Assembly (NCBI RefSeq): GCF_000003605.2
Contig: NW_003133843.1
Span: 347,925 to 399,136 of the forward strand
Direction: 5' to 3'
From: Saccoglossus kowalevskii
Taxonomy: Eukaryota > Hemichordata > Enteropneusta > Harrimaniidae
Length of the DNA: 51,212 bases
A program made the translations under genes and the position numbers. The notes below the pieces were generated by a model, which saw nothing but the letters and a program-made list of their open reading frames with translations, had not been told where the DNA came from and did not search any database. Shown here in pieces: positions 32,801-44,826 of the stretch (positions are counted from its first letter, which is position 1; every line of letters starts with the position of its first letter).

Positions 32801-34324
32801 GAAGCACACATAGGGAGTCTTTGTAATTAGTCATTTGTGTGTATCTTTGCAGATATTTAGTTCCAACGATATCGTAAACATGCTTTAATCAATGTTGATG
32901 AATTTGGTTCAGAGGTACAAAATATTCTAATGCAGGACCATTTTCAATTTTCTTTCAAATCTAATGTCGCTAGGTAAGGTTTTAATCAAAAATAAATTGT
33001 CAGTGCTTGAAAGGGCCGGTTTTAGTGACTGCATCCACTGAAGAAGAAATGATGCATTGTATGTGAACACAGTAGATATCTGAATCCGGTTTAATAATTG
33101 ACTAATACATTAAAAAAAGAAATGTTAAGTGAAGCAGCACAATATGACATATGCTAGCTTGAAATAGTTGATTGTACATTTCTATAAAATATAGTAATAT
33201 GGACGTAATCACTATAATACATTAGAAAATACGTATATTACTTTTTAGCATAGAGCAACTTAAAGATAAAAATCAATACAAATATTTTTTTTTAATTTCA
33301 AAGAAAATTCTATCAATATGTATGTGCAGATTTAATTTTTATGGCTGATTAGGATTTTTCACAAATTCTCAAGCTGAATTATTTCCAAATTCTTGATTAT
33401 CCCCGGAAAATCATGAAGCAATACATATTTGAAAAGCATTTATTTGAATAAACTTCATTTATATTATCATTTTGTGCCACAAAGTGCAGTGTAATGTTGT
33501 TTCTAATTAAAAATCAATATCAATGTTTGGTAGTTATTGTATTATTAGCAAAAAAAAAAAGAATAAAAATACCAGGTCCATGTTAAAATACCAGGGAAAG
33601 GAATAAGGCAGTAAGTACAGCTCATTTAATGAAATGACTCATGTTTGCTGCTCATTGACTTTCAAATTATTGTTTTCGTTCTATGACATCTATCAATTGT
33701 TTGCATTTGTAGACATTTGTAAACAAAATGTACACCCGATAATACAATTTTGTCTGAATCTCCGATCAGTTCCTGGGTTTACCGCGCAAGACATTACAGA
33801 TCATGTTTTTCCCATATTTTTCTACACATGGTTTACTGTTTTTGGAGTAGATATGCAGAGAAAATTATCGTTAATTGTTCTAGACGTTGTGTATATCTAT
33901 ATGACCTGATTATTCGAAGACAAAAATGGCAATAATTGCAATACTTGCTCCGTTGGTCGTGGTGTCCTTTTATTCTAGTTACGACAGCAAGATTGTGTAG
34001 TAGCGGAAATCGGAACATTCGGGTGTGACAACGTCTCAGTTTGTTGAAAATGTTCATTATCCAATAATCACTATAAAATGTTTGTTAACATTCACATTTA
34101 CGATTTTTCCCAACCTTAAAGTTTGGCCTATTTTAAGTTCTATCAAACATGGAGCTCCATCTTCCGAAGTAGTCAGGAAATTGAAAACAAGACTTGAATA
34201 TTCATTCATCTAATTCTTTGTAATTGTTGTAAATCGATGTGATACTGCCAGCAGGTTATGAACTTATGTTGTGGCGAGTTGTAATGATCCAGAAACGAAA
34301 CAAAATCTATTTAACAAGCAGCCT
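29830..34324. other. Gene-poor spacer
   Basis: AT-rich; no exons of the VWD family and no element termini recognised. Frames such as 32477-32665 and 33634-33909 lack support. Confidence 0.45.
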
Positions 34325-34440
34325 GTCGACTGAGATAGCTCCGCTGTTAGCAATGCACATTTCAATTAAAGAACTGAAGACATCATTAGAAAATGAACAA
34401 TATGTATAGTATCAAAGCAATCAGACTTACAGTTTTTAAC

Positions 34441-35326
34441 AAGAAGTCGAAAATATCACTTTCTACCAAAAATGACAAAAATATTCACCAAAATTAGAGA
34501 ATTGAAGATATCATCACGAAATGAACAAATCTGAGAAAGGTCTACATGTAGTATCTATATATATAATATCAAAGCAATTGAACTTTTGGTTTTTAACAAG
34601 AAGTCGAAAATATCACTTTTTACCAAAAAATAGAAAAATATTCACCAAAATTAGAGAATTGAAGATATCATCACAATATGAACAAATCTGAGAAAGGTCC
34701 ACATGTAGTACCTATATCTGTAATATCAAAACAATCGGACTTACAGTTTTTAACAAGAAGTCGAAAATATCACTTTTTACCAAAAATGACAAAAATATTC
34801 ACCAAAATTAGAGAATTGAAGATATCATCACAAAATGAACAAACCTGAGAGAGGTCCACATGTAGTANNNNNNNNNNNNNNNNNNNNNNNNNNNNNNNNN
34901 NNNNNNNNNNNNNNNNNATCACAAAATGAACAAACCTGAGAGAGGTCCACATGTAGTACCTATATATGTAATATCAAAGCAATCGGACTTGCGGTTTTTA
35001 ACAAGAAGTCGAAAATATCACTTTTTACCAAAAATGACAAAAATATTCACCAAAATTAGAGAATTTAAGATATCATCACGAAATGAACAAATCTGAGAGA
35101 GGTTCACATGTAGTACCTATATATGTAGTATCAAAGCAATTGGATTTGCGGTTTTTAACAAGAAGTCGAAAATATCACTTTTTACCAAAAATGACAAAAA
35201 TATTCACCAAATTTAGAGAATTGAAGATATCAACATGAAATGAACAAACCTAAGAGAGGTCTACCCAAGGTACATATACACCAAGTATCAAAGCATTCAG
35301 GCTTGTAGTTTTAAAGAAGAAGTCGA
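34441..35326. repeat. 157-bp tandem repeat core
   Basis: The spacing between AAGAAGTCG marks is exactly 157 bp four times. Across the gap it is 248 bp, which is not a multiple of 157. Units are highly similar (CACTTTTTACCAAAAATGAC and similar). Confidence 0.9.
34868..34917. other. Assembly gap (50 N)
   Basis: The gap lies inside the 157-bp array. If the array is regular, about 116 bp are missing rather than 50. Confidence 0.95.
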
Positions 35327-35423
35327 AAAAGTAAAACATTGACACGGACGACGACGGACGACGACGGACAATCACTCATATGATAAGCTCCGCTCGACAA
35401 AGTCGACAGCGGAGCTAAAAAAA

Positions 35424-38400
35424 GAAGACACAAAACGGCCAGGTTGCTTTCGAGTGACTGATATTATTTAATTATAGCCTGAAAGTATTTTGTTTTGATG
35501 AAATCGTAGTATTTATTTTGTTTTTCATGAGTTCATCAGTTTCATGGGCCGGTGTACAATATTATACTCTCTCTACTTTTACGAATAGGGTTGTACCGCG
35601 GCGTTATGATCCAGCCTTTACATCGACGCTGCCGTGTTTACTGAAAAATGAAACCCATGACCTGTCTAGACTAAAAACGACGCGGAATCACGGCTAGATG
35701 GCACTTATTCGATTTTCTCAAATTAATTTGAATTATAATATTAATACATTTGCACCAAATTGTCACAATTCTGGCTTCTCTATAGAAGGAATGTTGAAAG
35801 TCAAATTCATGAACTCATTTTGTACATTGAATGAAATCAATCAATTTGTTGGTATTTTTTGTTATTATTTTTAGGCCATCCAGTTTCCTCGGAATGTAAT
35901 GCCTGTTTTTGTTCTGATATCTATCTCCACCATGTCTTCATTTTTTACAATTTTATGTGTTATAGTACATCATGTACTATGAGTACATGCACATGATACT
36001 AAGTCAGTTATTATATATTTCCAATTGTTGTACCGACATAGTATTCAACAATTTGTGATTTAGTATTCAAATGTTGATCTTTACTACTTCACATAACTAA
36101 TTAGTTCTTGTGAATAATATTTTGTTTTCTAATTTTGATTGTAAGTTTTCTTGGATTCCGTATTTGGAAATAGAACAAACCAATTCATTACACTTGCCAC
36201 CACCATACCATCATATCTGATGCAAACCAGTGTCTAAGGACACCACTTACCTATATTAGTATAGGCATTGTAGACTATATTGTAGAGCATCGGGATAGAT
36301 ATGAAGATGCAAATATTGCAGAATACAACGCAGATAGCATATAAGTAATAAAGATGAGTGTATAGCTTATATGAGTAGACATATGTCAGGCAACTTGTGC
36401 AGGAGACGTGGAATTAAATAGTGCAGCTATGACATATGAAATATTGCAATACATATTGATCAAATGAATGAGCCTATTATCACTACCGATCATTGAGCTC
36501 AAATAATACTAAAGTATTATATAATCATCACAGACATTCTCAGTTTTTGACAGCTTTAATAATTGCAGTTGATTTTTTTTTATTGAATTTAAAAAAAATT
36601 AAACCTTGCATGAAATATTCTATTTGTTCTCTATGAATACCACCAGCCAAGCATTCCCAATAACAAAAGAAAGTAGTGCACTCTGCCACCCAATGTTAAA
36701 TGTGTATCTATCACAACTTTGTCAGCACTGTCTTTCCAACTTATCAACATTCCTGCTGGTGTCCTTAATTCCATTTTGTACTTAACCATGTGTAATACCA
36801 ATCAATGTGTAGTATGGTCAAACCCAAATTTCTCTTTTCTCTTTAGTTAGCTGAACACCTTTTATTTGCATGAGGGATTACTAAAACAAAGTGTTGCATA
36901 ACAATTACATTCTATGTTACTATTTCTCAAGCAGCAGTCTTTATCGTTAGCTTGGAAAACATGCAACTCGATCTTACTATGTTGAGATAGATGTTATTGT
37001 TTCAAAATAATTACCCATAAGCTTGTATGTGGAATTCGTGGAGAAAGTCTCAAAATTATATAGACATTTATAACTTATATGATATTGGTTTCGTATATTC
37101 TTTCACAAAAGCTATCTACACGTCGTCTACATTGATCAATCATTTTTTTAATTCTATTACATGCGTTATTACCGACATTAAATACCACTCTTCAAAAATA
37201 GGCCTCTCAAATATCTGTTTTGAATATGAACCACGTATCAATGGCATGCGGACAGATAAACATATTATCGGATCAGAGTCCCAATCATTAAATGCATTCA
37301 TAAATTTATTATATTTATCATATAATCGTTTCAATGTATATGCGGAATTAACAGTATTTGCGTGTCACAGTGCCGTGCGTACGGATTAAACTTAGCGGCT
37401 CCCTTTGTACATTGGCGTGTGACATCTGACAGTAGAATCAGATTATCTGAAAGTCAAATTAATATCCTTTCAACGTATGTCATCATACAACCCAATTGAA
37501 TAAACATAAGTGCTACGCGAGCCAGTAATTTGCTTCAGTGCGTTATACGTATCGAATTAAAGTTATTATTGTTCAAAATATGTTTTATGATTGCTATGTT
37601 TGAACGGTTATTTCTAAAATGTTAACGTTTACATTATAGCAAATAGATTGTGCGTATTTTCGTTAGTGAGTGCATACAATTTTGTGTACATCAGTTCTCA
37701 GTGAGGACAAGTATGGCTAACATGATCTCAGTGATTATGTCATTCTGCATCCTAAACGTTACATCATATTGTTATTAAATACACCGCAAATGCCATTTTT
37801 GGGGATCAGTAACGTGACAGACTGAAATTGTGAAACGACGAAGCATTGACACTAGAACTATTGCCGAAATAACAGTGAATACAAATATATCATTGCGCTA
37901 CTTCATGCGCTAATTTATGCGCGAATGTCTTACGTACGCGCACTGTGTTGCGAGTTTTGCCCGTTTGTGTTATGTGCTCCATTCGCTATGATATTTTTCC
38001 ATTAACTTTGATAATTTTTTTCTGGGGAGGGAATTGAATAATAATTCTACATAATAAATACACCAAAATAAACTATTGTTACCACATTACGTACGTAGTT
38101 TGTGAACTGTTTTCAAAGGCGGAAGCTCCAGACAATTTTCCGGCAGTGCGTACAATGAACAAATACTTCGGAAGTACGTGACCTCAAACTGCGCATTTTG
38201 TATCTTGCCTGTATAAGTATGTCAGGCACGTGATAAACCGCACGTGTATTGAATGTCATCGCTGTCTTTTCTGGCCGAACTTGAATTCCTTAACTAAATA
38301 CACATCGTGACTTTTAGGTAGCCTCTTATAATATCAGTTAGTGTAGTATAATACTAACAATTCAGTGAACTATGTCGGTTTCTGCCATACGGATAGAATA

Positions 38401-39911
38401 CAGGCCATGTGATGTTCATCCGGCGAAGAAAGATAATTGTAGACTGCCCTCTATGTAATCACAGTAGTGTGTAATTACCACTATACAGCTAATATTATCA
38501 ATACAAGGATGAAAGCGATTTGACGTTACAAGACGCGCGTCCGCCAACTTTCAGACGATATTCGGGTGGGATCGAAATCGGATTTGTGTCATTTGTGACA
38601 GAATTTTTTTTCGGGTTCAAAAATGACGAGCATAATTGTCGTTTCAATATATTTATAATACCATGTGAATCAAACATAACATTTATTTGACACTGGAGGG
38701 CGTTAATACTGATTTACTCAAGATCGAACGACATAGCTGAACTAGTTTGCGTGACACATTAGATGTATGTCAGAGGGCGCTGTCTCATATGACGAATGAC
38801 ATCCCAAATAACTTACGTTGAGGGCGATCATCAAATCATTCAGCACTTGTTCAGCTTGTTTAACACTTGCGGATCACTAATGTCAATTTGATGTCTTATG
38901 GTGACATAATTTTGATTATTCATTCATAAAGTTGAGCAATGTTGTATCATATATCGACATATGTGTAGAACTAGTTTAATTATTAACCTTATTTGTTGAC
39001 AGTTCATATCCCGATCACTTCTGGTCTTAGATCTATTTTCTTGTTTGTTGTTTTTAAGCTTTTGTAAATAGTCACTGTTTTTGAGCTATTGACAACTTAC
39101 TTCAAGTAAAAGTTTCAACAAATACCAATGTATAATTCGGATTGTTTCAGTTAAGCGATAACATAAACTGGCAATTCTGGAATTTTTGCACAATGAGTGT
39201 CCCTCTCCGCTATCAATGATCTCACTATTTTCTCGCATGTTCTCAAACTTTCTGTATACTTAGTTAGAGATCATTTTGCCCTATTACTTTCAAATTGTAT
39301 CTCACACTCTGCGCTTGTCATTCAGACATTTTTGAGCAGTGTACCAAGACTAATCCTACTTGAGCAAGTTGAGTACGTGCTGTTTTCTCGAATTTAGTTG
39401 TTTTCAGATGATAGATGGTATGCGACACATGTTGGTCTGTTCCATCACAGTAACAAAACTGATACTATTTATGCAAACACTGTCTATCATTGGTGTTTCC
39501 AAACCATGATGTATTTTGTTAGATATTTGCCATAAGGTACATAACCCTATATCTGTTTCTTTAGCTAACTTCCAGTCTGCCAGTGTCATCGCTAGAAGTG
39601 TTTGTTTTCATGGATTCTCTAATTATGGCGGAATGGCTAATACTTAATGGGCTATGGGCTAATGTTTTAATATCGTTGTGAGTTGATGTAGTGGTATTGC
39701 TATAGCTGAGTATTGTTTGACAAATCGTCGGTAATATTATGCAAACCCCAAAATATTGTGTTGGCATTAGTTCTTTCGTATCAACCAATTTGCCAGTGCT
39801 TCCGTTCGCGTTGGGATCTGCTTTGACTTGCTTCGATAAACAATGTGTCCAAAAAACGTCACTAACGAGTTGGCATGTTGTTACTTCTTAACTTCTCTTG
39901 AATTCTTTCTA
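35424..39911. other. Gene-poor spacer
   Basis: No supportable gene. A 120-codon plus frame at 37027-37389 and an overlapping minus frame 37140-37334 (ends ...MSVITHVIELKK) have no recognisable domain. CpG is locally higher at 37900-38850, where AGGGCG occurs three times (about 38697, 38772, 38821). Confidence 0.4.
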
Positions 39912-39980
39912 TATGTGTTTTCAAAAACATTGAGTTTTTAAACTTTATATTCTTTGCAGATTGAGGTTGTTCTCTGAACT
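39912..39980 (+). repeat. 69-bp repeat, left member of an inverted pair
   Basis: TATGTGTTTTCAAAAACATT...CTCTGAACT is repeated in inverse orientation at 43810-43878 with one mismatch. Confidence 0.85.
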
Positions 39981-40021
39981 TTCTAACCAAAGCCAAAGTA
40001 AATGATCATAAACTATTCGAA

Positions 40022-40104
40022 TTGTTAATCTGACATTTACCTTGTTAATCTGACATTTACCTTGTTAATCTGACATTTACCTTGTTAATCTGACATTTAC
40101 CTTT
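40022..40104. repeat. 20-bp tandem repeat, four units
   Basis: TTGTTAATCTGACATTTACC is repeated four times without change. Confidence 0.9.
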
Positions 40105-42179
40105 TCGTATAATGCAAGTGGAATCCTTTGATAAAGCTGCTTCACTAGTTTCTCATTGTTGAGGTTAATATCATGCTGTACAAGACGTACCTAAATCAAT
40201 TTCTGAATTAAAGATTGATTCATAATTTTGCTTATTTGTGAATTAGTTGTTATAGTATCAAAATCCCTGGTAATGATAATTTTCTTCACTGCATTGTAAC
40301 CTCGTGTTCGTCATGTTATTGTTTGCTACCTTTTGATGGACAAATCACATCCCTGCTGGTTTGTGCTGGTGTGTAATTGCCACATGGAAAAGTACGGTTA
40401 TTTTCTTTAGTCACATGGCCCTTCCTTTCTTAACTACGATTTTATTCCGTATTCACTTCTAGATCTATTTCGCCATAATCAACCACGTCACATTTAATGT
40501 TTTGTTATTATCATCTCTTTCGCTTTTTAACTTGGTGATTATTACCATTGAGTACCTCAAATTTGGGATATTTAACGCCATTTCTCTGCCTTCATCATGC
40601 AAAAGAAAAGTTCTATCCCGAAGTGGATATATGATTTGGGCAAGTCGTTTCTCATCCAAACTGCACATTGCTTTTATTAGTACAAACTCAAAGAGATCTG
40701 TACATTCCTCTCTAAAATAAAGACTTCCAAAGTTAGATGACAAAGAGCATGTGACAGTAAGTATATGTACAGCAATAAAAAAAACAGTCATCATTTAGGG
40801 ATATCGATGCTCTGCACCTAATTTGAATATTTGACCAAAATCTTAATTTACGTTATAAAAATTAATTTTAAAGAATGATTTGAAACACTAAAAATTTCCA
40901 GCAATCAACATATGATATATCAAACCAATTGGCCTGATATGTAGAATATGACTAAATAAATATTTGGATGCTCCTACATTTTTAGAATTTTAATGACAAT
41001 TCGGGAAAAATTCAAAAATGCTTTTCTTCAGCATTTTTTAAAATTACGAACATCATCTAAATATCTAAATAACATATATGAAATTAAAAGGATTGAGTAT
41101 GACCGAATAATAAAAATTAACATTAGTTCTTTAATTGACAAAATCAGAATATTCTATAGTAGAACAGTCTTGTTTGATTAACATAGTCTAACAATACAAC
41201 ACAATATATTAAGGTAGCGGGACTATTATTTGCATACTTGTTTTCATCTTCTAATTGTGACTAAATGACTACAAATAGACCCGGGAAAGTATATATTTTT
41301 AGAATCGCCAGACTTCAAGCTTTTCACAAGTGTATTTTGCATGCCCGTATGTAAAAAAATAATTACGCATTCATGCTGGCGATAAGAAGTATTTTTTTCA
41401 CTTTTCCTAGTTGTTCAATAGTCTGGTAAATTGAATGTGTCTGGTCAGTTTTATTCAAGCAACGCGTTTTAAAAAAATAGTGTGCTGAATTTCAATTACT
41501 GTTTTAGTCACATTACCCCAAACTGAAATCACAACTCGTTGGTAAATAATCGATGAAATAGTTTGTCTGGACACATTCAAGTTCCTCTCATTGTCACCTT
41601 AAAGCTGTGAAAATTTGGTGTTAATCCGACGACAATAAGTATACGTTATTTTTTGTTAAAGACCTTGTATTTTGAAAAACATAAACTCCTAGAAAACGTC
41701 CATGGAGTAACAGCAAAGAATATTTGTGTATATTCTATCCTTATCTTAAGGTGCGTTGATACTAAAAACACTTGTCATTTCAAAATGTGGGGAGATGTAT
41801 TTAATAACTTTAGTTATTGAAATAAAGGGAAGACAGAACAACAGATACAAAGCCACCCTTTTCAGTATACAAGACGGACATGCACACATCATCTAGACCA
41901 CGCAGACCACTATATTGTATTCGAAGCAAATTAACACTGATCATGTTAATTGGGTAGGTCATGGCGATTGTGGGTTTGACTCTTACGTGAGGCTACTTGA
42001 AATCTTAAACTTAAAATCTGTTTTCCATTTCATAGTTGATTCTTCTTGTAAACGTTTATGCTCACATTTACTTGGAATTAAATATTTTTATTTTGTTGGA
42101 AAATAGCTGCGTCTCTGGTAACCAGAAAAGTATCCATAGCAACAAGATTCAACTGCCTGTCAATCTAAACATTTTGTTG

Positions 42180-43640
42180 CATATTTGAAAAAAAGTGCTA
42201 GCAATATCATCGATACAAACTGTAACATGTCACATGACTTATTGTGCCATAACAGGAACTAATCTACCAAGAATGAGCATAATTGTTTGGAAACATAACC
42301 ACATTCATCTTGGAAAAAAAAATTATTTAAGATTATCACATTTTGGCTTCCATCTTGAATTTAAAAAAAAAAAAACTTGAAAGCGATCGATTTTGCACAC
42401 TTCTAGTATTCTCTGCAATCTGATGTTGTCGTTGCAGATTGATATAATATACTAACCAAAGCAATATGAAATTTGGCTGCAACTTGATTTTTTTTACCAC
42501 TGAATACATTGATCTGAAATTTGGTTTATAGCATTCACATCTAACGCACATTAAAGTTTATTAGTATTGTTGATCACATTCTCAACCGTTTTTCACTGAT
42601 GCTAAAGTTATATAATTAGTTAGAAATTTGCCACGTTGCATCTCTATACCGTACTTGTTAATACGGTCAGCTTAAAATAATTCGGATAAGTCACTTGGTT
42701 TGGCCGCCATACATCAAATATGTGTTTCTCATGAATATTGCATGTATGGCTTCAACCGATCACCTTAATATGTTGCATATAACATGCATATTCAAAGCTT
42801 TATACGAGTTAAATGAAATAATTTGTATTTCAGTCACATTGTTTTGCAAAATTTAGTGTTGGCTTAAATGTGATATCTTCACAACAACTGCATGCACAGA
42901 CGGCTTATGTATGGCACTGCACATAGAATAACCTGTCATTTGATCTTAAATGCATACCATCGTGATACACTAGATCGTTTTTGCTTGCACCAAGCTGATG
43001 AGCAGATTTTTGTCATCTTCTTCCGCTGTTTCCTTGTCGCACTGAAACTTGAAAACGATTTCTGTAACGTCTAAAGAACACTGGGGACTTAGATTAGTCG
43101 ACTGGTTTGGCAAGCATCTCTGATTTAAGTTAACCTGGAAGTAGCCATTTTGAACTATTTCTGAGGGTCTAGGCATTTTAATTCTTATGTACTAGCACTA
43201 TTGATATGTGGACTTTCTGTTGAAATAGATAGTATAAATGAAACACATTAGTAGGGTGACTTCTTATACTATGTTTTTTCTACGAAAAATGACTTGAAAA
43301 TCATCTTCTTGAGAACCACCTAATACATTGATCATCCCATTATTTTGAAACTTGCCATGTTGCATGTACAAACAGAGTTCCCTCGAAAAATAATCAACAA
43401 ATTTAGATCTTTAATTTTCGCCAAAAACATAGGACATTTATTTGTCAAGCGATCAACTGAATATTTGGCATGTAGCATACATATATTTCATCAGTCACGT
43501 GGCGTGGCCGCCATCTTGGATTTTGACAAATAATATGTTTGGGCTATTTGTTTTTCATGAGTGCTGTAACCGATCAAGTTGATATTTTAGATGTATGCAT
43601 GACCATGGGTGAATATTAAGGTACACTTTACTGTTTACTT
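42180..43640. repeat. Diverged repeat family with GGCCGCCAT motifs
   Basis: Related blocks recur: GGTTTGGCCGCCAT...CTCATGAATATTGCATGTA...CCGATCACCTTAATA at about 42697-42770, and GCGTGGCCGCCAT...TTCATGAGTGCTGTAACCGATCAAGTTGATA at about 43502-43585. GCCATGTTGCAT-like phrases lie between them. No coding sequence seen. Confidence 0.35.
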
Positions 43641-43809
43641 TCAAACTTAGACCCGCCGAAGCTGCTCTCCAGCTTTATTTTGCGTTCTCTCTAATTAAAC
43701 AACCAAAGGATCCATTACTATTATAATAATTCATGGAAATGTGACATTCCGTCACTCTTATTCGAAGTAATCTTAGTTTGGTATCCATTTTTGTTTGTTA
43801 ATTATTCAG

Positions 43810-43878
43810 AGTTCAGAGAACAACCTGAATCTGCAAAGAATATAAAGTTTAAAAACTCAATGTTTTTGAAAACACATA
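43810..43878 (-). repeat. 69-bp repeat, right member of an inverted pair
   Basis: Reverse complement of 39912-39980 with a single difference. Similarity stops abruptly at both ends. Confidence 0.85.
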
Positions 43879-44630
43879 CAGAAATTACATTCCATTTACT
43901 ATACCCGTGAATTCGGAATTATAGATAAAGTATTTGTTTTATGTTTTGAATAGTTTACACTTTTAGTAGGTGTTCTTTTCAATTGTTTCTGTTCAAGATT
44001 TTAAGAATACTGACGGTGCTGGCCATTTGGAAATCTGTTAATATAAGTAAATATTGTGTTGAATACCGAGAAATAAAACACACATTTGCGAATATGAATG
44101 ATCACTGGCCTCGATTACTGCCATATAAAATATGACCAAAGAACCTTAATTCAGTAGACGTTCAATTGGTGAATTCGATTGTTAAGTGTTACGTAAACAT
44201 AAGCTGTGTGCAATTTCTCACACACACATAACTGCATGCATGCTTAATTATATTTTAATCTACGAATCTTAGCTATCAATATACATAATATTAACATTTA
44301 TCCAGATATTCGAAACATTGATAGTTTGTTTATATATATATACAATTGAAATGTAAGTTCATGAAATATTACAGTGAACTCGTCCATTCAGTTGAAAGAA
44401 CAATTTGTCTCATCATAGTTCTGCACAACTGAAAAAAAAGGAAAAGAAATTTTAAGATCATTGCAACAATATATGTTCCAATAGTGAACAAATATATAAA
44501 TTGAGTCTGTAAAACTAGCGTAAACTTGATAATGTACCATTCGTATTTATCAAGCCAATTTTTCACATGCACATAATGATAAGCTACGCCGTCCACGTCA
44601 TTCTCGAGACGGCAATAACGATATAAAATA

Positions 44631-44696
44631 CGCGTCCGTCAATACCCCCGCTGTACTGTCTTTGCAAATACTTTGCGTTATCCTCGTAATAACCTC
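44631..44696 (-). mobile_element. Foldback family GTTATTACGAGGAT, copy 3 (one arm and loop)
   Basis: Read on the minus strand, 44696-44631 follows copy 2 closely: GTTATTACGAGGATAACGCA, AAGTAT, AGACAGTACAGCGG, GACGGACGCG. The second arm is diverged. Confidence 0.5.
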
Positions 44697-44702
44697 ATAT
44701 TA

Positions 44703-44826
44703 TTATATTGCTAAATAATCAGTTTTGTAATCATGTGGCGGCCTTCTAAAGTTGATACGCAATGTCATGTTAACGAACAGAGCACCTTGATCAAAACAGT
44801 GACAGTGACAATGACAATGTTTCAAT
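44703..44826 (-). CDS. Candidate last exon of gene D
   Basis: After GAGCCCCAG, the phase expected from exon 6 (one completing base) opens a frame of 40 residues. It begins ELKHCHCHCHCF, continues FVNMTLRINFRRPPHDYKTDYLAI, and ends with TAA. A Cys soon after the VWD domain is also present in gene B's last exon. The acceptor has a poor pyrimidine tract, and the His-Cys run is encoded by a GTGACA-type hexamer repeat, so this is tentative. Confidence 0.3.

Larger units (their letters stand above)
34325..35423. mobile_element. Pearl/Helentron-like non-autonomous element with 157-bp core repeats
   Basis: In order: a left end with GTCGAC and TAGCTCCGCTGT (34336-34347), about 90 bp of spacer, and a tandem core of 157-bp units (AAGAAGTCG marks at 34441, 34598, 34755, 35003, 35160, 35317). 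Then come an (ACGG/ACG)n microsatellite at 35341-35370 and a 3' hairpin (35386-35398 with 35402-35416). The subterminal ACAGCGGAGCTA (35406-35417) is an exact inverse of the left-end motif. This order is that of the pearl elements of bivalves, related to non-autonomous Helentrons. A 50-N gap interrupts the core. No coding capacity. Confidence 0.65.

Noticed and set aside
34441-35326. CRISPR-like regular repeats
   Set aside because: Units are 157 bp, directly adjacent, without spacers, and inside a eukaryotic mobile element.
37027-37389. 120-codon plus-strand open frame with an overlapping minus frame
   Set aside because: No domain, no splice context, AT-driven composition; the overlapping minus frame is no better.
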